From positions 25,788,501 to 25,852,500 of the forward strand of contig JAKSXM010000272.1 of the NCBI GenBank assembly GCA_022575985.1: DNA of 64,000 bases. The letters run 5' to 3'. The stretch is from Anagrus nilaparvatae (lineage: Eukaryota > Arthropoda > Insecta > Hymenoptera > Mymaridae). This document shows, piece after piece, positions 48,301 to 58,460 of this stretch. A program made the position numbers and the translations under genes. The notes below the pieces were generated by a model. That model searched no databases, had not been told where the DNA came from, and worked only from the letters and a program-made list of their open reading frames with translations. Positions within the stretch are counted from its first letter, which is position 1; each line of letters begins with the position of its first letter.

Positions 48301-51300
48301 TTATTGCGGAACTTAACTACCCGCCTATCCCTTTTTTAATTTTCCATACAAAAATTAATGCAATATAGAAAAACTTATTCTAATGTAATTATTACTTGTA
48401 AATTCTAAATGTTTCTTTATTTTATAAGATAAAGTATTTTTAAGTAGTTTAATTTAAATATAGTCAGACATCCATAAAAAACATTTTTTAAATATTATAA
48501 AACTTTATACATTATCACAATATATTTATATAAACATCATTTACTAAATTTATTTTCATTTTGTTTAGCTTCTAACCTATGTCTTAATTAATTTTTATTT
48601 ATTATGTAGATGATTATTTATATTTTTTATATAGGCTTTATTTTGTAAATATACATTTTATTTTGCCCCATAATGGAGTAAGAAAGAGTTTTTTAAATTA
48701 TTGGTTCAGAAAAAAAAATTATTATGATAAATTGAGAATTTAGAGGGTACAAAGCATCAAAAAAATTAGATAATATTAAAACATAATAATTCAAATTATA
48801 TAATTTTATACGAAAAAAATAATTTTCAAAACTTTTCATTTAATTTATTTACATTTCATTAAAATTTCCTGAGTTGATGAATAGAATCATTTATTTTCAA
48901 ACTTTATTTTTTTTTTATCTTGAAAATCGAATTTAAAAAAAAGAAACCGATATCATATTTTTTGGCATACTTTCAACTCTCTAAAATTCACTCCACCTAA
49001 TTATTTTTGTTTTTCTTTGAAAAAAAAAATAATATTTATGCGTATGTATTCCATACGATTTCAAAATCTCAAATCTATGCCTGAAAGTCTTAAATCCTTG
49101 TAAAAAGAATTTAAAAACTCTATATATAAAAATTTATTTTTTAGACCTGACGATAGTAGGTACGCTTTAAGTCATTCAGTACTCTTGGGAGAGATTTAAA
49201 ACGAAAGCATCTGTTTTATGTACATAGCATGAAATATGTCACTATCTCATGGTTCTTACTTACAATATTTACTACAGGAAATTTAACGGTTTGCTTGCTT
49301 ATTATTATGCTACAGTCGTTAAAATGCATTAAATAATGTTTGAGAAAAGATAAATATAAGATTAAACATCTAGGTAAGAATTTTATATATTACTGAGGTG
49401 TGTGAATTTGGTTGGCTAACACATACCGAGGTATATATACGAAATTTTCACCGAGTTCTTTACGTTATTTTATATTTCACCTAGTAAAATAATTAGCATT
49501 TGGTACTTAATTTAATTATATCATATATTTATTATTTTATCTTTAATATTTTTTCGCTATGACTTGAATATTGCTGCGATCAGCTTCTATACCTAAGGAT
49601 AGGTTAGTAGTTATTTTTAATCATGACTTATAATTTTTAGCTTCGCATATGCGTTACTTATAACTGTCGACTGCCGAATTAATCGATGCTCTTCATTTCA
49701 CAAAAAAAGAATTTAAATCGTGCTAATTCATCTTTGATAATCGAGTACGAAAAACGTAAATACAAAATACGCTAATTATATTGCTAGGTCAAATATAAAA
49801 ATTTATAACTGTTGTGGTATTAAAACAACCAACGAACATGGAATAGTCTTAAAAGCCTTTTTCAAATACCCCTCTATATGAGCATGTTCCATCTTACCAC
49901 TAGATTCCAGGTAAGAAAATAAATAATATGTAATACAAATATTACTCAAAATAAACAGAACACGTCTTAAAATAATTAAATTTATAGCATACTTTAGATA
50001 TTGACATATTATAACCCAAACCTAGTGAAAGTATTAGACAGTTTGTCGAACCATATGCTTGTAAATAGCAACTAGTGCATATTAATTAAATGGCAACATT
50101 ATTCATCATATTAAATAAATTTGTAAGAAATCCGGTATCTGCAATTCTATGAATAATGAAAATTAATAACGCATTTGAGAAGCTCGCGTTAATTAAGTAA
50201 AAGTTAATTGAACATATTTTTACGGTTTTTCAAAAATATTAACGAACAAGGCAAATGTGAATCTGATACTGGAAACTAAAAACGATGTAAATTAATAAAA
50301 TTTGAGCGAAATCGTAAAAAATTATTACACGAATAAACTAGAGAAACTAACAAAACATTATTATCTTAATGTATAATTTAAATAAATATACGCTTGTATA
50401 ATTTCCTCACTCAGGTTTACGGTAGAGTAAATTTTATAAGGTTAGTTCTGAGAAAAAGGGTAAGCGAAGAAGATAATAATAAATATTTTATGTTTGAATG
50501 AAAATAGAATCCTAAAAGACATTTTAGATACGATTCGTGTGATTTTTTTATATATTTTAATTACATGGGAGTTCTAATAAATAAAATGAAATCAAGTGTT
50601 TTTGTCTCCTGCATGCATGAAATCTAATAAATTTCTAAAATTCTTACACAAATTTTTTTTAAATCACTGCAAGCCTAATATATATAAACACATATATTTT
50701 TTGGCATTTGATGTTTATTTTCTCGTGTACTAGATATAAATAAGCTTTTCATTCAGTTTATTTATTTATTAAGTTCGTTTTTTTTTGTGTGAACGTTATG
50801 TTTTATTATACAATTGCTCGTATATTATTTACATTTTGCAGGACAGAAAAATATACAAAATTCATGTTGGTAATAAATTTTTGTTCATAATTATTCGATT
50901 TTTTGAGTTGTAAATATGCATTTTGTAATTTTTTGAGTTAGTTTAAATTGCTTGAAAAATTGTTAAATGAGATTCAGATTTTAAATTAATTATACTCTCG
51001 TTAAAGTTTTCAAAATGGAACTTCTGATAAATTGAATAAAAATAATAAAATATATTTAACTGTACTTATTAAACTATTCGATTTAACTATCTTTATCAGT
51101 GAATGTAGTTTCATTTGTTCTCCATCGTATTTTGTTATTTTATATGCCTGTAAATTGAATATAAATTTAATTAACGAAACGACATGTGCAATGAACATGC
51201 TAAAAGATGTTATCATTTATTTTAGCTTCCTTAACTTAAATGGTTTCATCAGATTTCTGGCGAAAAAATAAATAAGACCCTCTTGTAAATAATTTTCAGA

Positions 51301-54300
51301 AAAATGTATTCTGGAAATTACAAAACTTTAAAAATTGGTCCTCTCGAAATTAGGACCCTAAAAAACAACAGAAATTGATTCTTTTTTCTATATAAAAGCT
51401 AAAATGAATGGTTTCATCGGATTCATCGGAAAAATACTACGTGATAACATTTTTATAATAATTTAAAACACGATTTTAATCCACTAGAAAAACTGAAAGT
51501 TTTAAGAAAACCCCAATTTTAATAAGACCAAAAACCAAACATTCAAGAGTTGTCGTGGCATCAAAAATCGATATTTTAGTCTAAATCCAACGAGAAACTT
51601 ATTTTTTTTTTACTTATATTTTTGAGTTAATAATTCATAACCCTTCTAAGCTAATTTATCATTTCCTGAAAATGCAGTAGGTATAAAATATTTTTCTAAT
51701 TTTTACAGCTACAACAAAGAACAGACGAATTCTTATAAATTATATATATCTTTGTAAGAACAATATAAAATAATTTATGCATATATATATATATTCTGTA
51801 CACGTAGAATAAAAGGAAGCCTTTTAAAATAATCCGATAATCACTTTTTGCAGCTTAAAGTTTTAGCTCGATTTTGATTTAATATTTTAAAATTTTATAT
51901 CATTTTATGCAATAAATGAATTATGTTACTTAAAAATTTAATAATTAATGTTTTATGTGTATTTATTGCAAGGAAGTACATGTATATTAGTCTGGGGGCT
52001 ATTTAAAAAGTTGCTTTAACTTGGATTGTTGATTGTATGGGGGAAATTCGTTTTACAAAATGATAGCTTATTAAAGAATTATTCTCAATAATGTCGACAA
52101 ATTTTGAAAATACAGTAGAGGACAGTATTAATTACCAATATATATACTAATTTTGAGACCAAAATAAAATACATATTTTATGTGAATTGAAGAAAGCTTG
52201 AGCAAAATTTGTAGAAAAATTTCTCACACATAATTTTGTAATTTAAATGAAAAAGCTATAGCTTGAATCATCTAATAAGATTAAAATTAGGGAATATAAT
52301 TTTTCTGGTAAATCAAGTGCACTTGTTTTTACCAAAAAAAATTTTTAATTATTTTTCAGGCTAATGCCAATGTGTATAAAATAAATTCAAAAAATTTATG
52401 AATAAAAAGTTACAAAAAAATATATAAATTTTTAATCAGAAAAGTCAATTTTATAACCTTTTTTTTCAGTTTTAATCTTCTTTTTCGCAGATTAAAAGCA
52501 TATTTTTTTTTATTTTTAACAAAATCGTCAAATTTTATATAACAGGTAAAAAACGTAAAGTAATATTTATGTGCTTTTTTTAGATTTATATAAAAAGCTG
52601 TATGTGTACAACTCTATTTATTATTTTTTATCAAAGCTTAAAATATATATTAGCCTGAAAATAAATTCCAATGTAAGAGAATGAAAAATTAAGGACTTGC
52701 TAAATATTTTTATTTCCAAAGAAGCTAAGTTTCCAAAGCAGGGTTAAGTGACAAAGTCCTTTGATATACGAGACTGTTAGTTATACTTCAGCTACATAAG
52801 ACTGTGAATTATACTTCAACTATTTAGACAAAATTTATAGGATATTACGAAACAAGTTGTTAATTCTGATACATCACAAACAGAATCTGGAAAAGCTTGA
52901 ATTTTTTTAAAAATATTTAAATTTTTACTAAAAGTATGATACATTGAAGCATCTTTCGAAATGACTTCCAGACTAATATATTTGAAAAATATTTTATTTT
53001 TACGAACATAAATTCAAAGGTAAATCACACTTTTTTTTAGAATAATTTATTAAACAATCATAAATTAAGAGAAAATAAATTCTTTAGATTATCAAATTAG
53101 ACTTTTATATTTCTCAATTTTAAAAAATATTAAAATAGATCCAACCCATAATTCAAAATTATTGAAATTTTTAAAAATTATCCACTAAGCAAATAAATTT
53201 TCCTTTTCCAAAAAGATTTGTTCATTTTTGTGTAATGAACTAAAATACAAGATAAAAGAATTAAAAATTAAGGCGTTTCGACCCAAATTCTCTCCTCATC
53301 AGAAGCTTATCTATCTAACTATATAATCAATTAATTTTTAGTAATAAAATTAACATATTCGAAATTTCCTCTTACTCAAAAAATTTACTAGATTTGCTCA
53401 TATACTGATAAAAACAAAAATTTATATATAAATATTTAACGCAAAGGTACTATTAGAAAATTGATGTTGTATTATTTACAAATATATATATCGATACTCA
53501 GAAGTACACATTTTGTAATAAAACCAAGTAGCAGTGTATTTATACTTTGTACAAGTTGTACTATTACACTAAATATATATATTTACGATAATAGTATAAA
53601 GTTATCTAGATAAACATTAGGTACTTAAATAATGGCTAAAATATTAATCCAATATAAAAACAATAAAATTTCTAATCAAATTACGATCCTCAATTAAACA
53701 AACTTTTTTATTGTTTAACTATATTTAAGTACACTTTATTCGATTGTAAAAGGTAGAAAGATACTTATAAATTATTTATATATAGAATGTAATATTTATT
53801 TTCAATTTGGGTTAAAAAAAGTAATGTTTCTATGGTTATTTTTACAGAAGTGGTTCTTATTCTAAGCTGTTTGAAATCTATTTTTATATCTATTTGAATT
53901 TTAAGATTTCGTAGAAAATCTTAATTTTTTTGGTTGGTTTTAGATAAAAAGTCTTTTTAACATTTTGAAATTATTAGGCTTTAAAAAAGTTATCGTAGGC
54001 AATTTTACTCTATAAGCCTTGAAAGCCAAAAATAATATATGAGAAAAACTGTCTAAAATGAACGTTGCAAAATCTTTATAACAGCTTTTTTGAGCGCAAA
54101 TTTAAAATTTTCTAAAGCAATAATAAGATCCAAAGTACGATACAAAATGTAAATTTAAACCTGTATGAATAAAATTTATGAAAATTATTATAAATTCGTG
54201 TTTAATCAATTAGAAACTAGATAAAAAATTACTTGGATTCTAATATGAAATTTACTCCAGTTATTAATTATTATTACTCAAAATTTGGATTCCACTATCG

Positions 54301-57300
54301 GAATTTCTTGCAGCGTACCTTGGTTTGATCGCGTGTTATTACTTTTGTACATGGCGCCTTATCAAGGTTATTGAAACGTAGAAATTAATCTAATGTTTAA
54401 TTATAAAATTGCAATTTTTAAATAATTTTTCTGATCTAACTCATGCAATTTGTGATTTTTGATATTTTTTAAATGGAAATAAATTAATTTGGAATTTTTA
54501 TCATTCAGGTGTACGTAGTGATAGAAAATTTTTGTTTTATTACAAATGCATGGTGTATATAATTAAATATAATACAAGCGAATATAGTAATTAATCGTGT
54601 AATTAATAATTTACCATGCAAAAAAGAGAAGATACAAAAGTATTTTGATTTTACTTAATAATTACTTTACTTTACTTTACTAATTAGTTAGGGTTCGAAT
54701 AAGGGTATGAAAATTATTTTAAAATAGGTGAAAAGAAGCAACGATTTCAGAAAATATGGATAAAATAGGTGGTTGACATGTAACTACATATTTCAAAATT
54801 TATTTTTTAAAATGCACTTAAAGAGTAAAATATAATTTTTTCTAAAATTCGAGCCATTTCGATTTCAAAAATTGAGCCAAGCAGATTATTCATAAATTTT
54901 ATATTTGATCATAAAAAGCTCAAATAATAGAAAAAATAAAATTTCGAAACTAAAATTGAGGGTAATAAAATAGAATAAAATCGAAATATCCTACAAGAGA
55001 TAAGCATTTTTCATGTATTTTTATCAAAACACAAGTATCGTAAGTTAGAGTCTTACTTATTTTCTAGAGTGGCAATAGACAAAAATACTTATCTAAAAAT
55101 GAAAATTTATCTATAATAAAAAAATTCGATCTGACCTATCAATTAAAACAACGAAATTTTCTGTCTAAAAATTTAATTTTAAAAATAATTAACTAAATCC
55201 ACTATAAAATAAGTAAGACTCTAATAGGTACCATAAACTAATATTTGTTTTTCTCAATAATAAGCAAAAGATGTTTATATATTGTGATACTATAAAATAT
55301 AAAATAAACAGGATAATAAAAGAACATAAAATAAAATAATAATAGGTATAAATATAGGTACAAAGAAAATATTCATAAATGATAAAGTCTTTTGAGGATG
55401 CTATTTAGTTTAATATAAAATGAAAGTATAAATAAACTAGAATATTTTATATATACCTATATTTATAATAGTAAAAGCATTTTCAAATATATATATTGTA
55501 ATAAATTTATAAATTCTAATATGTTATATGCGTATATATAAGAAAATAAAACTCTTAAAATATTATGTACCAAGGGATATTTATATATAAGCATATTAGA
55601 AAAAAATATATATAATGTGATTTTTTATTGTCAAGAAAAATAACAATTTAAACAAGACATTATGATAATAATAAAAAAATTTTTTAAGAAATACAAATTT
55701 TATGAGTAAAACTTGTATCATTTATAAATTATCTTTGAGACATATATATGGTAGGGTGGTTCAAAATATTTATAAATTTGTTTTATTTTTATTTGGTACG
55801 TATTGGCAAAATATTTTGTTTTATGATGATGAATATTCTGGTAAATTATTAAATAACTAAATATTTAGGTAAATTTAAATCAAATGAGTTTTAAACTTTA
55901 CGATAATGGCTTCGAATTGGCCCAAAGTTTATTTTTCCCAAAAGTACTCTTAAGAATAAGCCTCTGTGGTAATTTTCAGCCGCTAAGATTTAATTTGGAA
56001 GCTATTTTCGTTTTTTATAAAAAAAACAGCTAATTTTTCGTATTTTTTGAAATTTCTCAAAACAATGTAGATAAATTTTATTCTAGCAGGCCTAAATGTC
56101 GTTATAATGCTCATATTTTTTAACTAAAAAATATATCGGCTGCTTTTTTCGATTTGGAAGTGCTAGATCTAAAAATATTTAGCTCTAATAAATTACTTTA
56201 CAAATTTGAATTCCGTGAAAAATTGTATTTCAATCATTCAGTTTAAATATTTAAAACTGATACTTTTTCGACAGATTAATGCGAAACAAGTTTTTCGTAA
56301 AAGTTATATAAGTTCGTAAAAGATCTTTATGTTTTACAGGAATTACATAATATTAAACACCGTTCAGTAAAAACAAAGTTAAAGAACAACGATTATTGGG
56401 TTTGATTTGCCACGAGGGAAATTCCCACTATCGCATTAATATAACTTTCAGTTATTACCCAATTCGGTCCAACCCATTAAGCACATACTTAAAAATATCT
56501 TGCCAGAAAAATACCAAAAATTCAAAATTCATAAAATTTCTAACCACCCTAAAATTTTTCAGATAAATACAGATATTTAAATAGAATATTGATTTAAAAA
56601 GTATATAAATGTAAATTAAGTGACTGGCATATATAATAAAAAAAGGGTTTGCAAAAATATTTAAAAAAAAAATATATATATAATATAAAAATAAGGAAAA
56701 TAGTTTTATGCATTTTTTTGTTATCATATTTAAAGGCATACCGAGATATTTAAAAAAAATGTATAGAGATATAAGTGAAGGAAAAAAAAATTGAAAAAAA
56801 AAAGTTTTTCATACAAACGCTTTTTTATAAAAAGATATTAAATATCCGTATTTTTTTTTTTTTTTTTTTTTAAAGAAACAGGAATTGTATATGAATGTTA
56901 AATATAAAAAAAAAAAAAACGGAATTTGATGCTTAAATATCGAAGTTTTTTTTGTGGCCACTGTTGACGCTTGGAATATTTACCGCATTCTTTACCTGCA
57001 GTGCCCATATTGAGTATGCTGATTTCCCCAAAGTATGAACCAGCTTTGAGAGTTGCAAGAACTGTTCGACCATTATCAGCAACAACTTGAAGTCGACCGC
57101 GATTAACTATATACATTTCTTTACCGACTTCACCTGTAAATTAAAAAAATAATAGCCAAAAATTAGTAAATTTTAATTTAAAAAAATAAAAATTTACTAG
57201 TCCAAATAATTGTTGATAAATTAAATAAAAAGTCTATTTTGAAAAATTATACTCGTTAGATAATAATTTAAAGTGCTACTCACGTTTCGACATACAACTA

Positions 57301-57566
57301 GTACTTTTAGATAAAAAATACGTTAAAACCCATGTACTTTAACACATTTATACACACACAGACTTATACAAATGCACTTTAGTTGAACGATCAATTTTAA
57401 AAGTTTTTCTTACCTTTCCGACATATGTAATCCCCAGGTGAAAATAGTACTGGACGTAACCTTAAAACTAGTTCACAAAGAAAACCAGCTTCTGTGTTTT
57501 GAAAAATTTCTACCCTTTTTAATGTGTCTAAATGTACATTTATTGCTATTTCAGCTTTTAGTTTAT
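20949..57566 (-). CDS. Cngl: Cyclic-nucleotide-gated cation channel, 3' part (six exons), 5' end outside window
   Basis: Subunit of a tetrameric cation channel opened by cGMP or cAMP. Exons found (minus strand): 57566-57414, 57133-56996, 46318-46151, 34465-34070, 24729-24071, 21311-20949. All five junctions have GT-AG sites and matching phase (1, 1, 1, 1, 0). The sequence runs from the end of the C-linker through the nucleotide-binding domain, a basic Ser/Pro-rich linker, a coiled coil, an acidic region and a Cys-rich tail. The S1-S6 and pore exons were not found before base 64000. The first exon found starts in phase 1 and needs an upstream exon ending in G. The long tail beyond the binding domain favours Drosophila Cngl over the shorter Cnga (from memory, moderate confidence). 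An in-frame TAA at 24458-24460 interrupts the tail. Confidence 0.85.
21786..23258. mobile_element. 1.47-kb foldback element, family A (full copy)
   Basis: Two arms of roughly 700 bases mirror each other around about 22520. Paired landmarks are TGTACACTAGACTGTGTCTT (left, from 21811) and AAGACACAGTCTAGTGTACA (right, near 23213-23232), CCCAGCTCCAAGGATTT and its inverse, GAAAACATACTTTCATATGT and its inverse, and GACGTTTGAAAGG-type pieces near the centre. The inner part is shared with 7317-7940 and 32161-33030. Short open frames in the arms mirror each other and are not genes. Confidence 0.8.
23335..23450. repeat. Fragment of dispersed repeat family B
   Basis: Contains GTGGCCACAAAAGTATGATT and CTTGCCACTGACGCAGAAAA followed by CTCTTGGTCATAAAA, the flank phrases of the better copies, without the central palindrome. 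Confidence 0.5.
24071..24729 (-). CDS. CNG channel exon: coiled coil and acidic tail, with an in-frame TAA
   Basis: Acceptor TTAAG|GTACAA at 24729 continues the frame in phase 1; donor GC|GTAAGT after 24071 leaves phase 0. The first part encodes a coiled coil ([19 protein letters not shown], then [19 protein letters not shown]) matching in position and character the C-terminal leucine zipper that sets subunit ratio in CNGA channels. Then comes [18 protein letters not shown] and a TAA (24460-24458). The same frame reopens at once with [20 protein letters not shown] and runs 129 codons to the donor through a strongly acidic block ([17 protein letters not shown]) and [12 protein letters not shown]. 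Codon content on both sides is alike. Confidence 0.8.
25363..25962. mobile_element. 0.6-kb inverted-repeat element
   Basis: Left ATTAGACCTCTAGGCCATAA faces right TTCAGACC-containing GTGGTCTGAAGGTCTAAT. The interior also folds: AAAACAACTTCATAATATAA near 25597 against ATTAGAAAGTTGTTTTC near 25673. Ends are diverged, no coding. Confidence 0.5.
28105..28345. repeat. Partial copy of the GGAACATGTT repeat family
   Basis: Contains ATAGGAAGGGGTACTATGGG, then TTTAGGGACTTTTATAATAA and a right end like CCATGCTCGTTGGTTACGTT followed by ACAGACCAGTTATAAGTTTT, all matching 30605-30985 and 40276-40630 in order. The 60-codon open frame in it is a by-product. Confidence 0.55.
28850..29530. repeat. Inverted-repeat element with GGGTCGCTGA motif
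   Basis: GGGTCGCTGAATCC at 28857-28870 faces GATTCAGCGACCC at 29491-29503. The motif and its context (GGAGTCC after, CCAAAAAAC before) recur in the elements at 7490-7688 and 47696-48292, so these are relatives. True ends not resolved. Confidence 0.45.
30605..30985. mobile_element. GGAACATGTT repeat family, best copy, with internal minisatellite
   Basis: Left end TGGAACATGTTTATAGGGAG and right AAACATGTTCCATGCATTTA are partly inverse. Between them an approximately 22-25 base unit (AATAATTCAGGTTTAGGGACT with variants) is repeated about six times at 30690-30830. A sister copy lies at 40276-40630. Confidence 0.65.
31061..33415. mobile_element. 2.35-kb composite element with long inverted ends
   Basis: Left end TACACTGAAAAAAAATTCCG and right end AAATAAAAATCAGTGTA face each other. 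Inside, AAACGATTGCAAATGACTTG (31217), TTCATAAGACTGAAAAATTC (31285) and GTTTGCCGCAAGTGGGA (31350) are answered in inverse order at 33260-33400. The left end has three imperfect GCCGCTAGCGGAATTCC units. The centre holds a foldback copy (32161-33030) and GGGGCCT-containing repeats at 31520-31900. Two short open frames (31465-31674, 32049-32276) match no family I know. Confidence 0.7.
32161..33030. mobile_element. 0.87-kb foldback element, family A (short copy)
   Basis: TGTTGAAAAAACATGCCGAC at the left faces GTCGGCTATGTTTCAACA at the right. GCCTTCTGGGCC and GGCCCAGAAGGC follow, then AATAGGGTTTTTAGG and its inverse. It shares its inner part with 21786-23258 and 7317-7940. Confidence 0.75.
33486..33713. 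mobile_element. 228-bp MITE with CACGGAGAAAAATA ends
   Basis: CACGGAGAAAAATA at 33486 is perfectly inverse to TATTTTTCTCCGTG ending at 33713. The interior alternates AACATAACC and GGTTATGTTT-type phrases. No coding. Confidence 0.65.
34070..34465 (-). CDS. CNG channel exon: basic, Ser/Pro-rich cytoplasmic linker
   Basis: Acceptor CTTCAG|CGGCGA and donor TCGG|GTAAAT, phase 1 at both ends. It begins [17 protein letters not shown] and continues [20 protein letters not shown], then [11 protein letters not shown], an Asn/Thr-rich patch, and [17 protein letters not shown]. Several RxxS and SP sites suggest phosphorylation (inference). It is unstructured-looking and forms the link between the nucleotide-binding domain and the coiled coil. 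The conserved-looking [11 protein letters not shown] block is what joins it to CNG-channel tails. Confidence 0.85.
36624..37342. mobile_element. 719-bp near-perfect palindromic element in a TTAA site
   Basis: Ends GGGCGCTCTGTC and GACAGAGCGCCC, flanked on both sides by TTAA (36620-36623 and 37343-37346), the target duplication typical of piggyBac-type insertion. The two arms, about 340 bases each, match almost base for base through CCAGATCTGGGCTACTTGGA, GGTGGAGGTATCGTGGG and beyond, around a short centre near 36985. No coding. Confidence 0.85.
37657..38825. mobile_element. 1.17-kb element with long inverted ends and a GC-rich insert in one arm
   Basis: Left AGCTTGAAGCGTGAGGAAGT and right CGCACGCTTCAAGCT face each other. 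Then AATGTCAAAAGAATCGGATA followed by AGACCCCCTT is mirrored near 38771-38803, and CAGCTGATCATCTTGC near 37760 is answered by CAGATGATCAGCTGAG near 38562. The right arm alone contains about 150 bases of GC-rich sequence (38585-38735). Open frames on the minus strand at 38429-38729 cross this insert but match nothing I know. Confidence 0.7.
40276..40630. mobile_element. GGAACATGTT repeat family, second good copy
   Basis: Left TATGGAACATTTTTATAGGG, internal AATTTCGATTTAGGGAC-type units, and right AAACATGTTCCATGCATTTA then ACAAACCGG, collinear with 30605-30985. Confidence 0.65.
44523..44700. mobile_element. 178-bp MITE with 18-bp inverted ends
   Basis: CTAGATTAGCAGAGACTT at 44523 faces AGTCTCTGCTAATCTAG ending at 44700. 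The interior GGCTCCATTTGGTCTGCCAA is GC-richer than the host intron. No coding. Confidence 0.7.
45115..45600. repeat. Relative of the composite-element ends with a family B copy inside
   Basis: 45120-45250 has GGTTACCG-type units and GGTTGCAAATGACTTAAAAC; 45520-45600 has TTTCAAGCCATTCGCAATCG and TGCGGCTGCCACAACCAG, the inverse relatives, as at 31061-33415. Between them, 45310-45505 is a family B copy (CTCAAATCGCAGTTTGCCAT, CTTCGCCTCGG). So it is a nested insertion. Confidence 0.55.
46151..46318 (-). CDS. CNG channel exon: end of the nucleotide-binding domain
   Basis: 56 codons, phase 1 at both ends (acceptor ATGCAG|GTAATC, donor AAGG|GTAAGT). It reads [20 protein letters not shown], then [20 protein letters not shown] and a basic end [13 protein letters not shown]. 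The Arg and Thr of NRRTA are the residues that hold the phosphate and guanine of the bound nucleotide in CNG channels. YSDLFVLS is the last beta strand, and the rest is the C-helix whose movement opens the channel. Confidence 0.92.
46319..56995 (-). other. CNG channel intron, 10.7 kb, inside the nucleotide-binding domain
   Basis: No nested gene recognised. Apart from the element at 47696-48292, a fragment of the GGAACATGTT family near 49830-49897 and simple repeats (a TA/TG run at 46830-46860, a TA run at 51780-51795, a T-run at 56851-56871), it is plain AT-rich DNA. 54280-54365 is slightly less AT-rich but does not read as an exon in any frame. Confidence 0.6.
47696..48292. mobile_element. 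0.6-kb inverted-repeat element with TACTCCAGTC ends
   Basis: TACTCCAGTC at 47696 faces GACTGGAGTA ending at 48292. GGGTCGCTGATCACGAATTT occurs twice in one direction (from about 47768 and 47882) and its inverse AATTCGTGATCAGTGACCC near 48045. Larger sister of the 199-bp element at 7490-7688. Confidence 0.7.
56996..57133 (-). CDS. CNG channel exon: core of the nucleotide-binding domain
   Basis: 46 codons, phase 1 at both ends (acceptor TTACAG|GTGAAG, donor GCAG|GTAAAG). It reads [20 protein letters not shown], then [20 protein letters not shown] and LNMGTAG. FGEISIL is the phosphate-binding cassette; its Gly and Glu contact the ribose and phosphate of cGMP or cAMP. It is followed directly by GNRRTA after splicing, exactly as in the family. 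Confidence 0.93.
57134..57413 (-). other. Short CNG channel intron
   Basis: 280 bases, the only short intron in this part of the gene. AT-rich, nothing else seen. Confidence 0.7.
57414..57566 (-). CDS. CNG channel exon: C-linker end and start of the nucleotide-binding domain
   Basis: Phase 1 at both ends (acceptor TTCAG|ATAAAC, donor AAAG|GTAAGA). It reads (D)[40 protein letters not shown] and [26 protein letters not shown] and [10 protein letters not shown] are near-invariant in alpha-type CNG channels, which makes this the firmest identification in the gene. The missing first base of the Asp codon must come from an upstream exon. Confidence 0.95.
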
Positions 57567-58084
57567 CTGAAAAAAAAAATTAAGTTAATTTAATACATTT
57601 ATTGTTTTTAAGTTTTACAAAATTTTATTAGTAGAGTTCAAAGACAGAAAGAAATAAAATGACCTTAAAATTATTTGTCAAGAAACTCCCATGTATTTAT
57701 ATGAGTAAATACTTTTTGTTTCTTATCTCCATATAATAATTATAAGGATTTGAGCCTTGTGAAGAAAATTAATTTAGTATTTTGTTTAAAAAACAAAAAG
57801 GAATTTATTTATTTATGGACAAAAAAGTCAAAAATTTTTTATCGGAGACATTTTATACCCCATTAGATCATACACAACTTCGTCAGTGGGGAGAAATAGG
57901 AGTTTTCTAAAATATTTATTAAATACATATAAAGTTTCAATAATTTTTCATATTTACTCATTTTAAAAATTTAAGCATTGTATTAATTTTTTATATTTTG
58001 ACACTTTTTTAGTATAAAAAAAGTTTATAAACAAAAATTAAAAACATGTTTTGATCTTTCTAGTAATACTGCTAATACATTTAA

Positions 58085-58460
58085 AAAAAAAGACCACGGA
58101 ATTTTTCTTTTCACCGCAACCGGAATTTTATAATTAATCAAACGTGTGCAAATAATTTGAAGGGGATCGAAAAAAACGCGTTTTCACCCCACTGAGAAAG
58201 AAAAATTTCGTTTTGTCCATGGGAACAAAAAAAAAAATACCCCAGATCGCAGTTTACCATCCTCGGCTTCGCCTCGGATGCTAATTAACGTGCGATCTGG
58301 GCCATTCTTTTTTTTTGCTCCCTTGGTTAAAAATGTACTATTTTTTTGTATTTAAGTTTAAATAGTAATTTAAAATTATTTGAACGAAAATAAAATTTGC
58401 TTGCCTCAAGCGAAGTTTTGCTTGTCGCCAGCAGATTTTTTTTTCAGTACATATCTCATA
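58085..58460. repeat. Composite repeat with a family B copy inside
   Basis: 58195-58345 is a good family B copy (CCAGATCGCAGTTTACCATC, GGCTTCGCCTCGG, GTGCGATCTGGGCCATTCTT). Around it are CCGCAACCGG and GCTTGCCTCAAGCGAAGTTT phrases like those at the ends of 31061-33415. Same nesting as at 45115-45600. Confidence 0.55.
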
